Assembly: GCF_023898315.1 (NCBI RefSeq)
Contig: NC_064616.1
Span: 648,950,974-649,014,973, forward strand
Direction of reading: 5' to 3'
DNA from: Schistocerca nitens
Lineage: Eukaryota > Arthropoda > Insecta > Orthoptera > Acrididae
DNA length: 64,000 nucleotides
Shown here in pieces: positions 1 through 11,090 of this stretch; the first letter of the stretch is position 1, and each line of letters begins with the position of its first letter. Both the position numbers and the translations under genes were made by a program. The notes beneath the pieces were generated by a model that was given only the letters and a program-made list of their open reading frames with translations, was not told the origin of the DNA and ran no database searches.

Positions 1-22
1 AAGAGATAGAGGGAGAGAATGA

Positions 23-24
<2 letters not shown>

Positions 25-63
<39 letters not shown>
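25..63. repeat. (TG)n microsatellite
   Basis: A nearly pure TG dinucleotide run of about 19 units, followed by a short alternating CG/CA stretch. No coding content. Confidence 0.95.
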
Positions 64-66
<3 letters not shown>

Positions 67-75
67 CGCACACAC

Positions 76-1569
76 GTGTTTCAAAGCTAAGTTCTATGCC
101 AACATCAATTATGAGAAGCAAAAAAGGTACAGAGTGAGCTGAGGAAAGCTGACAAAGAGATGGGGAGGCAAATCAGTACACAGAGTGGGGGGAAAAGATG
201 TGGATTTAAAAAGAAAATGAGTAAATAATGAAATTCAACCACTGGGAACAAATGGACGAAATTGTCAACAGAGGTTGTCCAGGAAGGTAGTTGGGCATGT
301 TGGAGAGCAAGATTCAATTTCTGGAATTAATGGCAACTAAGTCAGTGCATCCAAATGACCAGTGTGCTTTATGTGGCATTCTGATATCATACAGTCACAT
401 TGTAGACTATGCTCAGATACTGAATACTACGTGTTTCCTAACGGTACAGTTCTTGTGTGTTAATTCATGCTCTTAGCCAGTTTGATAGTGGTCATTCCTA
501 CATACAATGTGGTACAGTCAACACATTTTAGTTGTTAAAACAACAAAAGTGGTTTCACAAGTTGCTCTACCTTTAATGTTGTAGGATTTACCAGTGGAGT
601 AAGTGGTTGTGGTTGGGTTCTTGGGTAACATTTTAAAGTGGGCATAATTGGAGGGGTAAGAATACTGGTCTAAGAGTGTCATATGTTTTGACAAGAATGT
701 TATGGAGGTTAGGAGAGTGATGGAAGGTGACAGATGGTGGTGTAAGGAGCATATCGGGGAGAGATGACCTCATTTGAGGGCTAGATCTGAGAAAGCCACA
801 GCCATGGTTGAGTAATATATTGAGGCATTCGAAACATGAGTGGCACAAGATGAAAAGGCAGTAACTTCTGCAGTTTTTGGAAGTGGGAGCTATATTCTTT
901 GGGGGTGAGAGGAGGATAATGCCTGGGAAATTTTTTTGTGATAAAGATCTATGAAGTATTTGCAGAAGAGAAAAGACTGGGAGAGGTTGTTGGTATAGAC
1001 GTTGTGGAATTTGATGCTGGGGAAGATATATTTGCCACAGGTGCCTAGGTTTTACAGGGATGGAGCATTTGATTTAGAAAATGTGGCAGCAATTAAAGGC
1101 ATAGTCGGCAATAAAAGTTTTAAAATAAAGACTCTAAGGGTATCAAATGAGATATCAACAATTTTGAGAATTTCAAGAGACACTGACATGCTACAATAGA
1201 TGTTCAAAAACTGGATTCTAGAGATTCCTATAAACATGTGTTGTTTGTAAATGGATGATAAATTTGAAGTGAGGCACAACACTAATAGGTCTTTTCATTT
1301 AGTCTATAATAAAACTACTAATGAGCAAAAAAATTAAAAGAAAATTATTTTCTGCAACTTTATCTTGTGTTTCCAACATTGGGGGAACATTGGAACTAGG
1401 CAGTTCCCTTCCCAATTTCAGCCCCTTGTAACACATACTTTACCCCCATTTAACATGGAAGCAACCTATGAACTGAACTATATATACCCTCAACCTGAAT
1501 GGTAAGTCAAATGCTATTTTTCTCAAAAAGAGTTCACAAAGAATCATGAGTAGCCAGCCAGAAACAAAT
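76..1569. other. No gene recognised
   Basis: I see no supported gene here. The longest open frames are 60-76 codons, lack recognisable motifs and overlap on both strands. From about 620 to 1050 the plus strand is rich in G and A and looks like a decayed dispersed repeat, but I cannot assign it to a family from the sequence alone. Confidence 0.5.
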
Positions 1570-1571
1570 TA

Positions 1572-2748
1572 CACTGCTGGCCATTAAAATTGTTACACCA
1601 AGAAGAAATGCAGATGATAAACGGGTATTCATTGGACAAATATATTATACTAGAACTGACATGTGATTACATTTTCACGCAATTTGTGAGAGATCTGGAG
1701 AATGTGCTGGCCAGGGCAGCAGTCGAACATTTTCTGTATCCAGAAAGGCCTGTACAGGACATGGAACATGTGGTAGTGCATTATCCTGCTGAAATGTAGG
1801 GTTTCACAGAGATCGAATGACGGGTAGAGCCATGGGTCATAACACATCTGAAATGTAATGTCCACTGTTCAAAACGACGTCAATGCGAAGAAGAGGTGAC
1901 CGAGACGTGTAACCAATGGCACCCCATACCATCACGCCGGGTGATACGCCAGTATGGCGATGACAAATACATGCTTCCAATGTGCATTCACCGCGATGTC
2001 GCCAAACACGGATGAGACCATCATGATGCTGTAAACAGGACCTGTATTCATCTGAAGAAATGATGTTTTGCCATTTGTGCACCCAGATTCGTCGTTGGCG
2101 CAGGCGCTCCTGTCTGTGATGCAGCGTCAAGGGTAACCGCAGCGATGGTCTCTGAGCTGATAGTCCATGCTGCTGCAAATGTCGTTGAACTGTTCGTGCA
2201 GGTGGTTGTTGTCTTGCAAATGTCCCTATCTGCTGACTCAGGGATTGAGTTGTGGCTGCACGATCTGTTACAGCCATGCGGATAAGATGCCTGTCATCTC
2301 GACTGCTAGTGATACGAGGCCATTGGGATCCAGCACGGCGTTCCGTACAACCCTCCTGAACCCACTGATTCCATATTCTGCCAAATGTCATTGGATCTCG
2401 ACCAACGCGAGCAGCAATGTCGTGATAAGATAACCCGCAATTGCGATAGGCTACAATAAGACCATTATCAAAGTCGGAAACATGATGGCACGCATTTCTC
2501 CTCCTTACACGAGGCATCACAACAACGTTTCACAAGGCAACGCCGGTCAACTGCTGTTTTTGTATGAGAAATTGGTTGGAAACTTTCCTCATGTCAGCAC
2601 GTTGTAGGTGTCGCCACCAGCGCCAACCTTGTGTGAATGCTCTGAAAAGCTAATCATTTGCATATCACAGCATCTTCTTCCTGTAGGTTAAATTTCGTTC
2701 CTGTAGCACGTCATCTTTGTGATGTAGCAATTTTAATGGCCAGTAGTG
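1572..2748 (-). mobile_element. Tc1-like DNA transposon with TIRs, internally deleted
   Basis: The outer ends are inverted repeats: CTGGCCATTAAAATTG near 1576 and its complement CAATTTTAATGGCCAG near 2729-2744. They are bounded by TA dinucleotides at 1570-1571 and 2749-2750, the target duplication expected for the Tc1/mariner superfamily. The transposase reads on the minus strand (separate entry). The 3' third of the element is missing: coding similarity stops at the segment equivalent to SPDLSPIE and jumps to the 3' untranslated sequence, so about a third of the gene has been lost. The element is non-autonomous. Confidence 0.9.
1682..2520 (-). pseudogene. Tc1-like transposase, C-terminally deleted
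   Basis: The ATG at 2520 opens a 227-codon frame. An N-terminal helix-turn-helix region (residues about 20-60, with LSYHDIAARVGRDP) is followed by a second paired-like region (about 75-120) and the start of the DDE catalytic core. The first catalytic Asp is in IISSDEYRS (about residue 155), and VMVWGAIGYTSRSPL follows. The frame stops at 1837, but a shifted frame continues with FQQDNALPH, the second Asp block, and LPWPAHSPDL. The third acidic residue of DD34D transposases is absent because of the internal deletion. Stops and frameshift make this inactive. Family membership is clear from motif order; activity is ruled out. Confidence 0.9.
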
Positions 2749-2750
2749 TA

Positions 2751-4046
2751 CATACAAGAAGCGAATCCTCCAACTGGCAGGACATGAGAGACATTCTTAT
2801 GGTAAATTACAGTAATAGAACTACAGACTACAATCACTGTAAAATGTTCAGTGCTTACCAAGGAAGCAGCAAGGTGATCCTACAGTGAGAAAACAGAGTC
2901 AGTAAACTGTAGCAACAGTTTCAAGAAAGTAATTACACAGTCGTGGCCAGTCATGCTTAAGGAAATCTAATACTTATTTGACAACTTGTTATCCTGTACC
3001 CATACAAGTTGAGACAAGGGTGCAAACCATGGTTAAGGCCTGCAGAGAAGGTATTAAATATGCACAAGTAGTAGATGTAGAAATGTCAGACGAAATGGCT
3101 ACCAATTCAATGACAGACAGAGAGGTTACAGAACGTCTCCTCTGGGAACCATTATATACAAATACCCACAGAACAGGAATTTTGGAAAGATTAACCATGT
3201 CACTCAGGAAGGTCAATATGATAGGTATTTAAGATAAATACAAGGGACTGAGAGCGTTTATTCAAATTCCAAAAGGAAAAGCTGACTTTGCGTTTCAGCA
3301 CAGCCCCTTGCACATGGGATCCTCCTCCCACTCTCTGTAAGTCAGCTCTTTGTTTGTTCCATATCCTGTGATACTGTCACAACAAGGATCACTGGAACAA
3401 GAAATAAATAAATCTGTTAAGAATATATTCAAGGTCGTTACATGCTAGCCTCCTTATTTACCAGGGGTTTTTGCCCAAGTATAGACACTGCTGTATCCTA
3501 CAGAGGAATACCAATTCATTTCAGCACCACATTTACGGCAATGAAGGTATGTTTTGAATTCAGGACTTTTGCAAACCACAAAACTCATATGCCTTACCTC
3601 TACCCTCATCACTAAAAGATCATTGTTAAGGTAGTTCATATATTGTGGCAGTAATGTAATACAGATAGTCCTACAAGGTAGTATGAAGAAGAGAACAAAT
3701 CAATCACAGGCATTTAAGCTACACTCAGACTTGTGGAGTGTAAGATGTGTGTCATTCCTCAGTACTTCATTTGACTGCTTACTCTATGCAGTGTACATAA
3801 ATGGTGATCTTCAATTGTTTGTTACAAGCTTTCACATTCATTAATAACACAAGCATCATTATACAGTGTGCAAATTCATCGGGTTTGGATATAATTAACA
3901 GCAGAAGAAGGCTGCATAAAATATGTTGTTCTCTGGATGAAATATGAACTGAACTGTAATTAACATTTTGTTATGTTACACTAACTGAACTGTTTACTTT
4001 TAGATAAATACAATGGATGTTTTTCACTTTCATTCACTGTTTACTT
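2751..4046. other. Intronic or intergenic sequence, no gene recognised
   Basis: Only short open frames (up to 84 codons) without known motifs are present. The one notable item is the 151-bp segment 3531-3681 that recurs at 7287 (separate entry). A minus-strand frame at 3454-3639 contains a CxxC pair (LHCRKCG) across that segment, but nothing else supports it as a gene. Confidence 0.5.
3531..3681. repeat. 151-bp segment duplicated at 7287-7440 (copy 1)
   Basis: This stretch starts ATTTACGGCAATGAAGG and ends CCTACAAGGTAG. It recurs at 7287-7440 with only about three substitutions and one 3-bp indel. Its flanks here differ from the flanks of the other copy, so only the core is shared. No target-site duplication is visible around it. 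Confidence 0.9.
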
Positions 4047-6450
4047 TTTATTTATTTATTTATTTATTTTATTTATTTACACGTCAAGTTCCGCGAGACC
4101 AAATTGAGGAGTAAATCTCTATAGTCATGGAAAGTGTCAATACATGAAATTACGACTTAAAAGTAATTACAGATAAAATAAAATGTTTATGAACCCAAAA
4201 AATTCAAGCCATAAGTTTAAGTAAATGCAATCAACAATATGACAAGAATCAGCTTAATTTTTCAAGGAACTCCTCGACAGAATAAAAGGAGTGACCCATG
4301 AGGAAACTCTTCAGTTTCGATTTGAAAGCGTACGGATTACTGCTAAGATTTTTGAATTCTAGTGGTAGCTTATTGAAAATGGGCGCAGCAGTATACTGCA
4401 CATCTTTCTGCACAAGAGTTAAGGAAGTCCGATCCAAATGCAGGTTTGATTTCTGCCAAGTATTAACTGAGTGAAAGCTGCTTATTCCTGGGAATAAGCA
4501 AACATTGTTAACAAGAAATGACAGTAAGGAGGCCAATGTCAAAATACCCAGACTCGTGAACAGGGGTTGACAAGAGGTTTGTCAACTTACACCACTTATT
4601 GCCCGAACTGCCCGTTTCTGAGCCATAGATATCGTTTTAGAATGGGAAGAGTTACCCCAAAATATAATACCATATGACATAAGCGAATGGAAATAAGAAA
4701 AGTAGATTAATTTTGGTGTCAAACGATCATTCACTTTAGATACTTTTCAAATAGTAAAAATGGCAGCATTAGGTCTTTGAACAAGGTCCTGAATGTGGGC
4801 TTTATACGACAGTTTACTATCTATCTGAACACCTAGAAATTTGAACTGTTCAGTTTCACTAATCATATGCCCATTCTGTGAAATTAAACATCAGGTTATG
4901 TTGAATTGAGTGTTAGAAACTGTAAAAACTGAGTCTTACATTGATTACCCTAGCTATTCACAATATACATAAATGACCTTGTGGATAACATCGGAAGTTC
5001 ACTGAGGCTTTTTTCGGATGATGCTGTAGTATATCGAGAGGTTGTAACAATGGAAAATTGTAGTGAAATGCAGGAGGACTGCAACAAATCGATGCATGGT
5101 GCAGGGAATGGTAATTGAATCTCAATGTAGACAAGTGTAATGTGCTGAGAATACACAGAAAGAAAGATCCTTTATCATTTAGCTACAATATAGCAGGTCA
5201 GCAACTGGAAGCAGTTAATTTCCATAAATTATCTGGGAGTAGGCATTAGGAGTGATTTAAAATGGAATGATCATATAAAGTTGATCGTCGGTAAAGCAGA
5301 TGCTGGACTCCGATTCATTGGAAGAATCCTAAGGAAATGCAATCCGAAAACAAAGGAAGTAGGTTACAGTACACTTGTTCGCCCACTACTTGAATATTTC
5401 TCAGCAGTGTGGGATCCGAGATAGAGAAGATCCAAAGGAGAGCAGCGTGCTTCGTTGCGGGATCGTTCGGTAATCGCGAGAGCGTTACGGAGATGATGGA
5501 TAAACTCCAGTGGAAGACTTTGCAGGAGAGACACTCAGTAGCTCTGTACGGGCTTTTGTTGAAGTTTCGAGACCATACCTTCACTGAGGAGTCAAGCAGT
5601 ATATTGCTCCCTCCTACGTATATCTCGCAGAGATCATGAGGATAAAATCAGAGAGATTAGAGCCCACACGGAGGCATACTGATAATCTTTCTTTCCACGA
5701 ACAATACGAGACTGGATTAGAAGGGAGAACCGATAGAGGTACTCAAAGTACCCTCCGCCACACACCATCAGGTGGCTTGCAGAGTATGGATGTAGATGTA
5801 GATGTAGATTTAGTGTTAGTTTATTTTCTACAAACCAAGAGCTTATGCCATTAACTGCACTATTTGACACCAAGCCAATGTTGCACACAACATCCTTTAC
5901 TATCAAGCTAGTGTCATCAACAAATAGAAATATTTTAGAGTTACCCGTAATACTAGAGTGCATATCATTTATATAAATAAGGAACAGGAGTGGCCCCAAC
6001 ACTGATCCCTGGGACACCCCCCACTTGACTGTACCCCACTCAGACCCCACATCACAGCCATTCTCAACACTGTGAATTATGTCCTTTTGCTGTCTGTTGT
6101 TAAAGTAAGAGGTGAACCAATTGTGAGCTACTCCCCGTGTTATGTAATGGTCCAACTTCTAGAGCAATATTTTGTGATCAACACAATCAAACGCCTTAAT
6201 TAAATCAAAAAATATGCCTAGCATTCGGAACCTTTTGTTAAACCCATCCAGTACCTCACAGAGAAAACAGAATATAGCATTTTCAGTTGTTAAACAACTT
6301 CTAAACCCGAACTGTACATTTCATAGCAAATTATGTGACATAAAATGATCAATTATCCTTATATACACAGCCTTTCGGATAACTTTAGCAAACACTGATG
6401 GCATAGAAATAGGTGTAAAATTGTCTACATTATTGTCTTCTGGCAATCAT
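4047..6450 (-). mobile_element. LINE (CR1/jockey-like) retrotransposon, 5'-truncated, interrupted
   Basis: Reads on the minus strand and ends in a (TAAA)n-type tail at 4047-4079. From about 6430 down, translation in broken frames gives the reverse transcriptase core: a segment like PISMPSVFAKVIRKAVY, motif A (FDCVDHKIL, near 6180), then an intact 173-codon frame (6155-5634) with GVSQGSVLGPLLFLIYIND and the catalytic motif C as FVDDTSLIV. The more usual motif C is F/YADD. A separate frame at 4542-4249 carries the C-terminal region. Between them a second LINE sits in the opposite orientation (4950-5812). Stops throughout make it inactive. The clade is an inference from motifs and tail. Confidence 0.85.
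4950..5812 (+). mobile_element. Second LINE 3' fragment, nested in the opposite orientation
   Basis: Starts abruptly within the reverse transcriptase region: IYINDLVDNIGSSLRLFSDDAVVY can be read near 4964-5036, with the catalytic motif as SDD in place of ADD. It continues through a thumb-like region (KYLGV-type segment near 5230, broken by indels) and a C-terminal region with QRRAACFVAGSF near 5430. It ends at a (GTAGAT)n tail, 5790-5812, the signature of a 3' terminus. It separates the two halves of the minus-strand LINE around it, so it inserted later. I found no clear target-site duplication. Confidence 0.85.
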
Positions 6451-6816
6451 GTGTGCCAATGTAGCCTACATGATTAAGAAATAGGTTGCCTTTATGGAAT
6501 ACTGGTTGGCAGTGTTGGCTTCTGACAGAGAGATTTCTAGTTTAACTAACAGTGAAGTGTTATGAAATAATGTGTGTGCAGTGTGGGCAGTGACTGATAG
6601 AGGGATATGAGTGAATGGTGCAGCATTACATTACTTTAATAAGTTATTCGTAAAAAATGTATTGTATACCAGGAGTAAATCTAATGATTATGTCTAACTG
6701 GAAGTCTGTAAATATATGTGTATATGAATTAGCTTATTTTAAACTGATCTAAACTTGTAAATACTTTGACATGTCCTATATCCTTGTAAAAAGAGATCTA
6801 CAGATGAACAAAGCTG

Positions 6817-6850
<34 letters not shown>

Positions 6851-7218
6851 ACTTCAGATTTTTCTATAGTGGATAAATCTGGAACATGGTCCACTCAGCC
6901 TCACAAGGCCAAATGTGAAGCTACTTGGTTAAATTTGTAGCAAACATTACATTCATGCCATCAAAGTGAAACACAATATTTATATATCACCAAATGCAAT
7001 TTAAAATAACATGTCGGAGATTGCCGTGTAGAACTGACGCTGGCACATCATACAGAAAGCTTACCAAGCACTTTAAAATTTTGATGTAGAAGAATGGATA
7101 TCCACTTCCTACTATAAACAGCTAATATACAAAAATAACACACATTTAGTTTGAGTAAGTGATGATCTGTAAACTCTGGTCTAAAAATCATTTGATGAAA
7201 TACTAATAAATTTTTGGA
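6451..7218. other. AT-rich sequence, no gene recognised
   Basis: No coding signal. Sequence just before the (CTA)n run at 6817-6850 vaguely resembles a LINE 3' terminus, but that is weak. Confidence 0.4.
6817..6850. repeat. (CTA)n microsatellite
   Basis: About eleven CTA units in a row. Confidence 0.95.
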
Positions 7219-7230
7219 ACCCACATATAA

Positions 7231-7686
7231 AAAGCACTCCGTCTTCAGGCCACGAGTGGCCTACTGGGACCATCCGACCGCCGTGTATTTACGGCAATGA
7301 AGGTATGTTTTGAATTCAGGACTTTTGCAAACCACAAAACTCATATGCCTTACCTCTACCCTCATCACTCACAGATCATTGTTAAGGTAGTTCATATCTT
7401 GTGGCAGTAATGTAATACAGATAGTCCTACAACAAGGTAGGATAGGAGGGGCGTGGGGTGAGCACACCGCTCTCCTGGCCGTTATGATGGTATTCTCGAC
7501 CAAAGCTGCTACTATTCGGTCGAGTAGCTCCTCAATTGGCATCATGAGGCTGAGTGCACCCCGAAAAATGGCAACAGCGTATGGCGGCTGGATGGTCACC
7601 CATCCAAGTGCCAGCTACGCCCAACAGTGCTTAACTTCGGTGACCTCATGGGAACCGGTGTACCCACTGCGGCAAGGCCATTGCCC
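7231..7686. mobile_element. SINE-like retroelement with 12-bp TSD, carrying a foreign patch
   Basis: The unit is flanked by perfect 12-bp direct repeats, ACCCACATATAA, at 7219-7230 and 7687-7698, which is a retrotransposon-type target-site duplication. The element is GC-rich against its AT-rich surroundings. It starts AAAAGCACTCCGTCTTC and ends near GGCAAGGCCATTGCCC. I recognise the outer parts (7234-7285 and 7441-7686) as an abundant orthopteran dispersed repeat, from memory only. The middle, 7287-7440, is not part of that repeat as I remember it and is nearly identical to 3531-3681. There is no protein-coding potential. Confidence 0.8.
7287..7440. repeat. 154-bp segment duplicated from 3531-3681 (copy 2)
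   Basis: About 98 percent identical to 3531-3681 by direct reading (three substitutions and a 3-bp CAA insertion near the right end). It lies inside the SINE-like element. The junctions are GCCGTGT/ATTTACGG on the left and AAGGTAG/GATAGGAGG on the right, with no duplication of their own. Confidence 0.9.
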
Positions 7687-8266
7687 ACCCACATATAACC
7701 AAATATAAATTACGTGTGTAACTTATCCATTATTGCTCACACATATCATACAAGACCATAATTTTGAATTGCAGTCAGCTGTTAACATTAACTGTCACAA
7801 AATGGACCTTGCTGACATAGAATGGGCTGTGCAACACTACGGTATAGGTGCAACCACATCAGAAAAGTATCTGTGGAAATGCCAGAATAAATACCTAACA
7901 TACAAATTCTGGAGAGGGGAAGCAGCCTTTTCAGTAAATGCAGGAAACAGTCTGGAGGATGGACTGGTCTGGCCTTGTATCATTAGCCAACAACACCTTG
8001 CTATATTGGTAGTGTGAACAGTTGAATGCAAATGGAGGCTACAGTTGTTATATTTCTTGAGAACATGCAGCTCTACTTTATAGTTTAATGATGATGGCAT
8101 CAGCTTGCATTAAATATTTGGGGGATAAAATAGTCCCCCATTTTGATCTCAAAAGTGGGAACTACTCAGGAGGATGTTATGATCATTAGAAACAAAACTG
8201 GTGTTCTACAGATCACAGAGTAAAGGACTTTGCTAGTCTTCAGACAAATACTTTTTCAGAGTTACT

Positions 8267-8271
<5 letters not shown>

Positions 8272-8298
<27 letters not shown>
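8272..8298. repeat. (CA)n microsatellite
   Basis: Thirteen CA units. Confidence 0.95.
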
Positions 8299-8630
8299 TG
8301 CGTGTGTATGGCTACAATGTCAGCTGGGACCCTAGCATCCAAGAAAATAGGACTTCAATTATTCTACATTACATACAATCGACAAGCAGAGATAGCTTCT
8401 TGTTAAAGTATGCCACAGGGAACCTACCAAAGTTCTCTTTTTGAGTAACTGCAACTGGCAAGCAATAAAGAGCAATCTTACTTCCAAAAGGTAATACACA
8501 GGATTCAGAAGAACTGTCCAGATAGTTTGGCTCAGTTGATGGGAAGATTGTTAAACAAAGACACTTGAAGATATCCTGCAAATGATAAAGTCAGTGGCAA
8601 GACATGCTGCTGATACAGAGGGAAGGAAAT

Positions 8631-8675
8631 CTCTCTCTCTCTCTTTTTTTTTTTTTTTGGGGGGGGGGGGGGGGG
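8631..8675. repeat. (CT)n(T)n(G)n compound simple repeat
   Basis: A CT run passes into a poly-T and then into an uninterrupted poly-G tract. The G run could be an assembly-sensitive site. Confidence 0.9.
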
Positions 8676-8872
8676 CAGTTTGAAATTCTCAGGTTCAGCC
8701 TAACAATCCAGCAAATAGCTGCACTAGCTGTTAATGGTGTTGTTCATACACAGAAATCTTGCAAGACATTCTAGTCAATATACCAGAGGATTTGGCCAAT
8801 GGGAACACAAACAAAAGTCAGTGGCATTGAATATGCAGCCAGCCTCAGTGCTAGCAAATTGCACTTAACATA

Positions 8873-9610
8873 CAGGGTGAGCACGAAGTCTTGCCCTGAT
8901 TATAACAATTTATTACAGAATAACTGTTTGACATAATAATTTACATTTGATGCCATTAGATAGGTTAGTGTTAATAGTTTTTTTTTTAATTAACCACCTA
9001 CGTTAGTAAACCTCGACGTGTGCTCCCTTGGTAGTGCAGAGAGTGTCAACGTGGTATTCCAGTTCCTGCCAGGTGTTTCATAACATGTGTTCTGTCACAG
9101 TAGCCACAGCAGCTTGTATCCTAGCCTTCAGTTCGTCGACATCAGCAACTGGTGTGACAAAGACTCTGTCCTTGATATAGCCCCCGAGAAAAAAGTCAAG
9201 GGACGTAATGTCTGGAGAGGGTAGTAATGTTCGGATCGGTGGATTGGAAGGAATGGTCCAACACCCTGGCCACCCCGCTCTCCAGACATTATGCCCCTTG
9301 ACTTTTTTTTCTGGGGCTATATCAAGGACAGAGTCTTCGTTGCTGACGTCGACGAACAGAAGGCTAGGATACAAGCTGCTGTGAGTACTGTGACAGAACA
9401 CATTACGAAACACCTGGTGGGAACTGGAATACCGCCTTGACATTCTCCGAGCTACCAAGGGAGCACACGTTGAGGTTTACTTGCGCAAGTGGTCTTAAAA
9501 GAAACTAGTAACACTAACCTATGTAAAGGCATCAAATGTAACTTATTATGTCAAAAGGTTATTCTGTTATAAATTTTTTATAATCAGGGCAAGACATTGC
9601 GCTCACCCTG
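8873..9610. mobile_element. Mariner-like head-to-head inverted dimer (fold-back)
   Basis: The ends are inverted repeats, ACAGGGTGAGC at the left and GCTCACCCTGT at the right, inside TA dinucleotides at 8871-8872 and 9611-9612. The two halves (about 8873-9222 and about 9280-9610) are inverted copies of each other over roughly 330-350 bp, separated by about 55 bp. Both arms encode the same C-terminal part of a mariner-family transposase: PDITSLDFFLGGYIKDRVF on the minus strand and PDIMPLDFFFWGYIKDRVF on the plus strand, followed by an ARIQAAV-type region. No N-terminal half, HTH or first catalytic Asp is present. It is therefore a non-autonomous hairpin built from two transposon 3' ends. Confidence 0.9.
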
Positions 9611-9748
9611 TATATTGTACATCTAAGGTGGAGATAAGCCACCAGAGAAAGGCTTCATGCACAGCAATAATAAGTAAACATCGATAACCAGGTTAATGTA
9701 GTATGGCAGGTGACATTTAGTCAGTGCAACCATAACAACCCAGGTATT

Positions 9749-11090
9749 ACATCTACATATACATGATTACAGCTTCAGCCTAACAATCCAGCAATTATGT
9801 GCCACAATTATGTGCCTGGCAGAGGGTTCATTGAACCATCTTTAAGCTACTTCTCTACCATTCCACTCTCAAATAGCAAGTGGGGAAAACACATCTTTCT
9901 GTGTGAGCCCTGGTTTCTCTTACTTTATTATGGTGATCGTTTCTCCCTGAGCAGGTGGGTGCCAAAAAAAATATTTTTATGCTCTGAGGAGAAAGCTGGT
10001 GATAGAAATTTCATGAGTACGTCTTGCAGCAGCAAAAAACACCTTTGTTTTAATGACTGCCACCCCAATTCGTGTATCACATCCATGGCAATCTCTCCCT
10101 TATTTCATAATACAAAAAGTGCTGCCCTTCTTTGAACTTTTTTGATGCCCTCCATCAATCCTATCTGATGTTTATCCCATGCCACACAGCAGTACTCCAG
10201 AAAAGGACGGACAAGCATATTGTAAGCAGTCTCTTTATTAGACCTGTTATATTTTCTAACTCTTCTCCCAATAAATTGTAGTCTTATCTATGCGATCATT
10301 CCTTAAGTTATTCATAATAGTAATCCCTAAGTATTTAACTGAGTTTACAGCCTTTAAATTTGTATGATTTATTGTGTAACTGAAATTTAACATTTTTTTT
10401 TAAGTTACTCATGTGGAGGACTTCACACTTTTCATGATTTTGAGTCAACTGTCCCTTTTGCAACATACAGATATCCTGTCTAAATCATTTTGCAATTCAT
10501 TTTGATCATCTGACGACTTTACATGATGGTAAATGACAGCATCATCTGCAAATAATCTAAGAGGGCTGTTCAGACTGTCTCCTAAATTGTTTATGTATAT
10601 CAGGAACAACAGAGGACCCATAACAGTTCCTTGGGGAACGCCATATATTACTTCTGTTTTACTCACTGTCTTTCTGTCAATTATTGTGACCTTTCTGACA
10701 GGAAATTACGAATGAAGTTACACAACTAAGATGATACTCCACAGGTATGCAATTTAATTAGAACTCACTTGTGAGAATGGTGTCATTACACTCATTACTT
10801 TGTGAAAATTCTGTGTTTCACAAGAACGATATTTTCTGAATCTATGTTGGCTATTTGTCAATAAATCATTTTCTTCAAGGTGATTCATACTGTTCAACCA
10901 CAGTATATGTTCCAAAATTCTACTGCAAATTGACGTTAGTGATACGGGTCTGTAATTCAGTAGATTACTTCTATTTTCTTTCTAGTGTATTCTTTTGACT
11001 TATGCAACTTTCCAGTCTTTCGGTACCTTTCTACAAGAGAGCGGTTGTTTATGATTGCTAAGTATGGAGTTATTGTGTCAGCATACTAGT
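9749..11090 (-). mobile_element. LINE (CR1/I-like) 3' fragment
   Basis: A decayed reverse transcriptase reads on the minus strand. A 73-codon frame (10666-10445) contains YGVPQGTVMGPLLFLIYIN and the catalytic motif LRLFADDAVIYHH. Broken frames continue on both sides: upstream fingers region to about 11080, downstream C-terminal and 3' untranslated sequence to the tail near 9749, where complemented ACATCTACAT units lie. The 3' region contains an oddity at 9774-9816, described under findings. Inactive. Confidence 0.85.

Larger units (their letters stand above)
7699..8870. other. No gene recognised; two simple repeats
   Basis: Open frames are short (maximum 94 codons at 7733) and lack motifs. 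Contains a (CA)n run at 8272-8298 and a (CT)n-(T)n-(G)n block at 8631-8675, in which about 17 T are followed by 17 G. Confidence 0.6.

Noticed and set aside
3454..3639. Small zinc-binding protein (CxxC frame)
   Set aside because: Only one CxxC pair, no second pair, and part of the frame is the duplicated segment also found inside a SINE at 7287.
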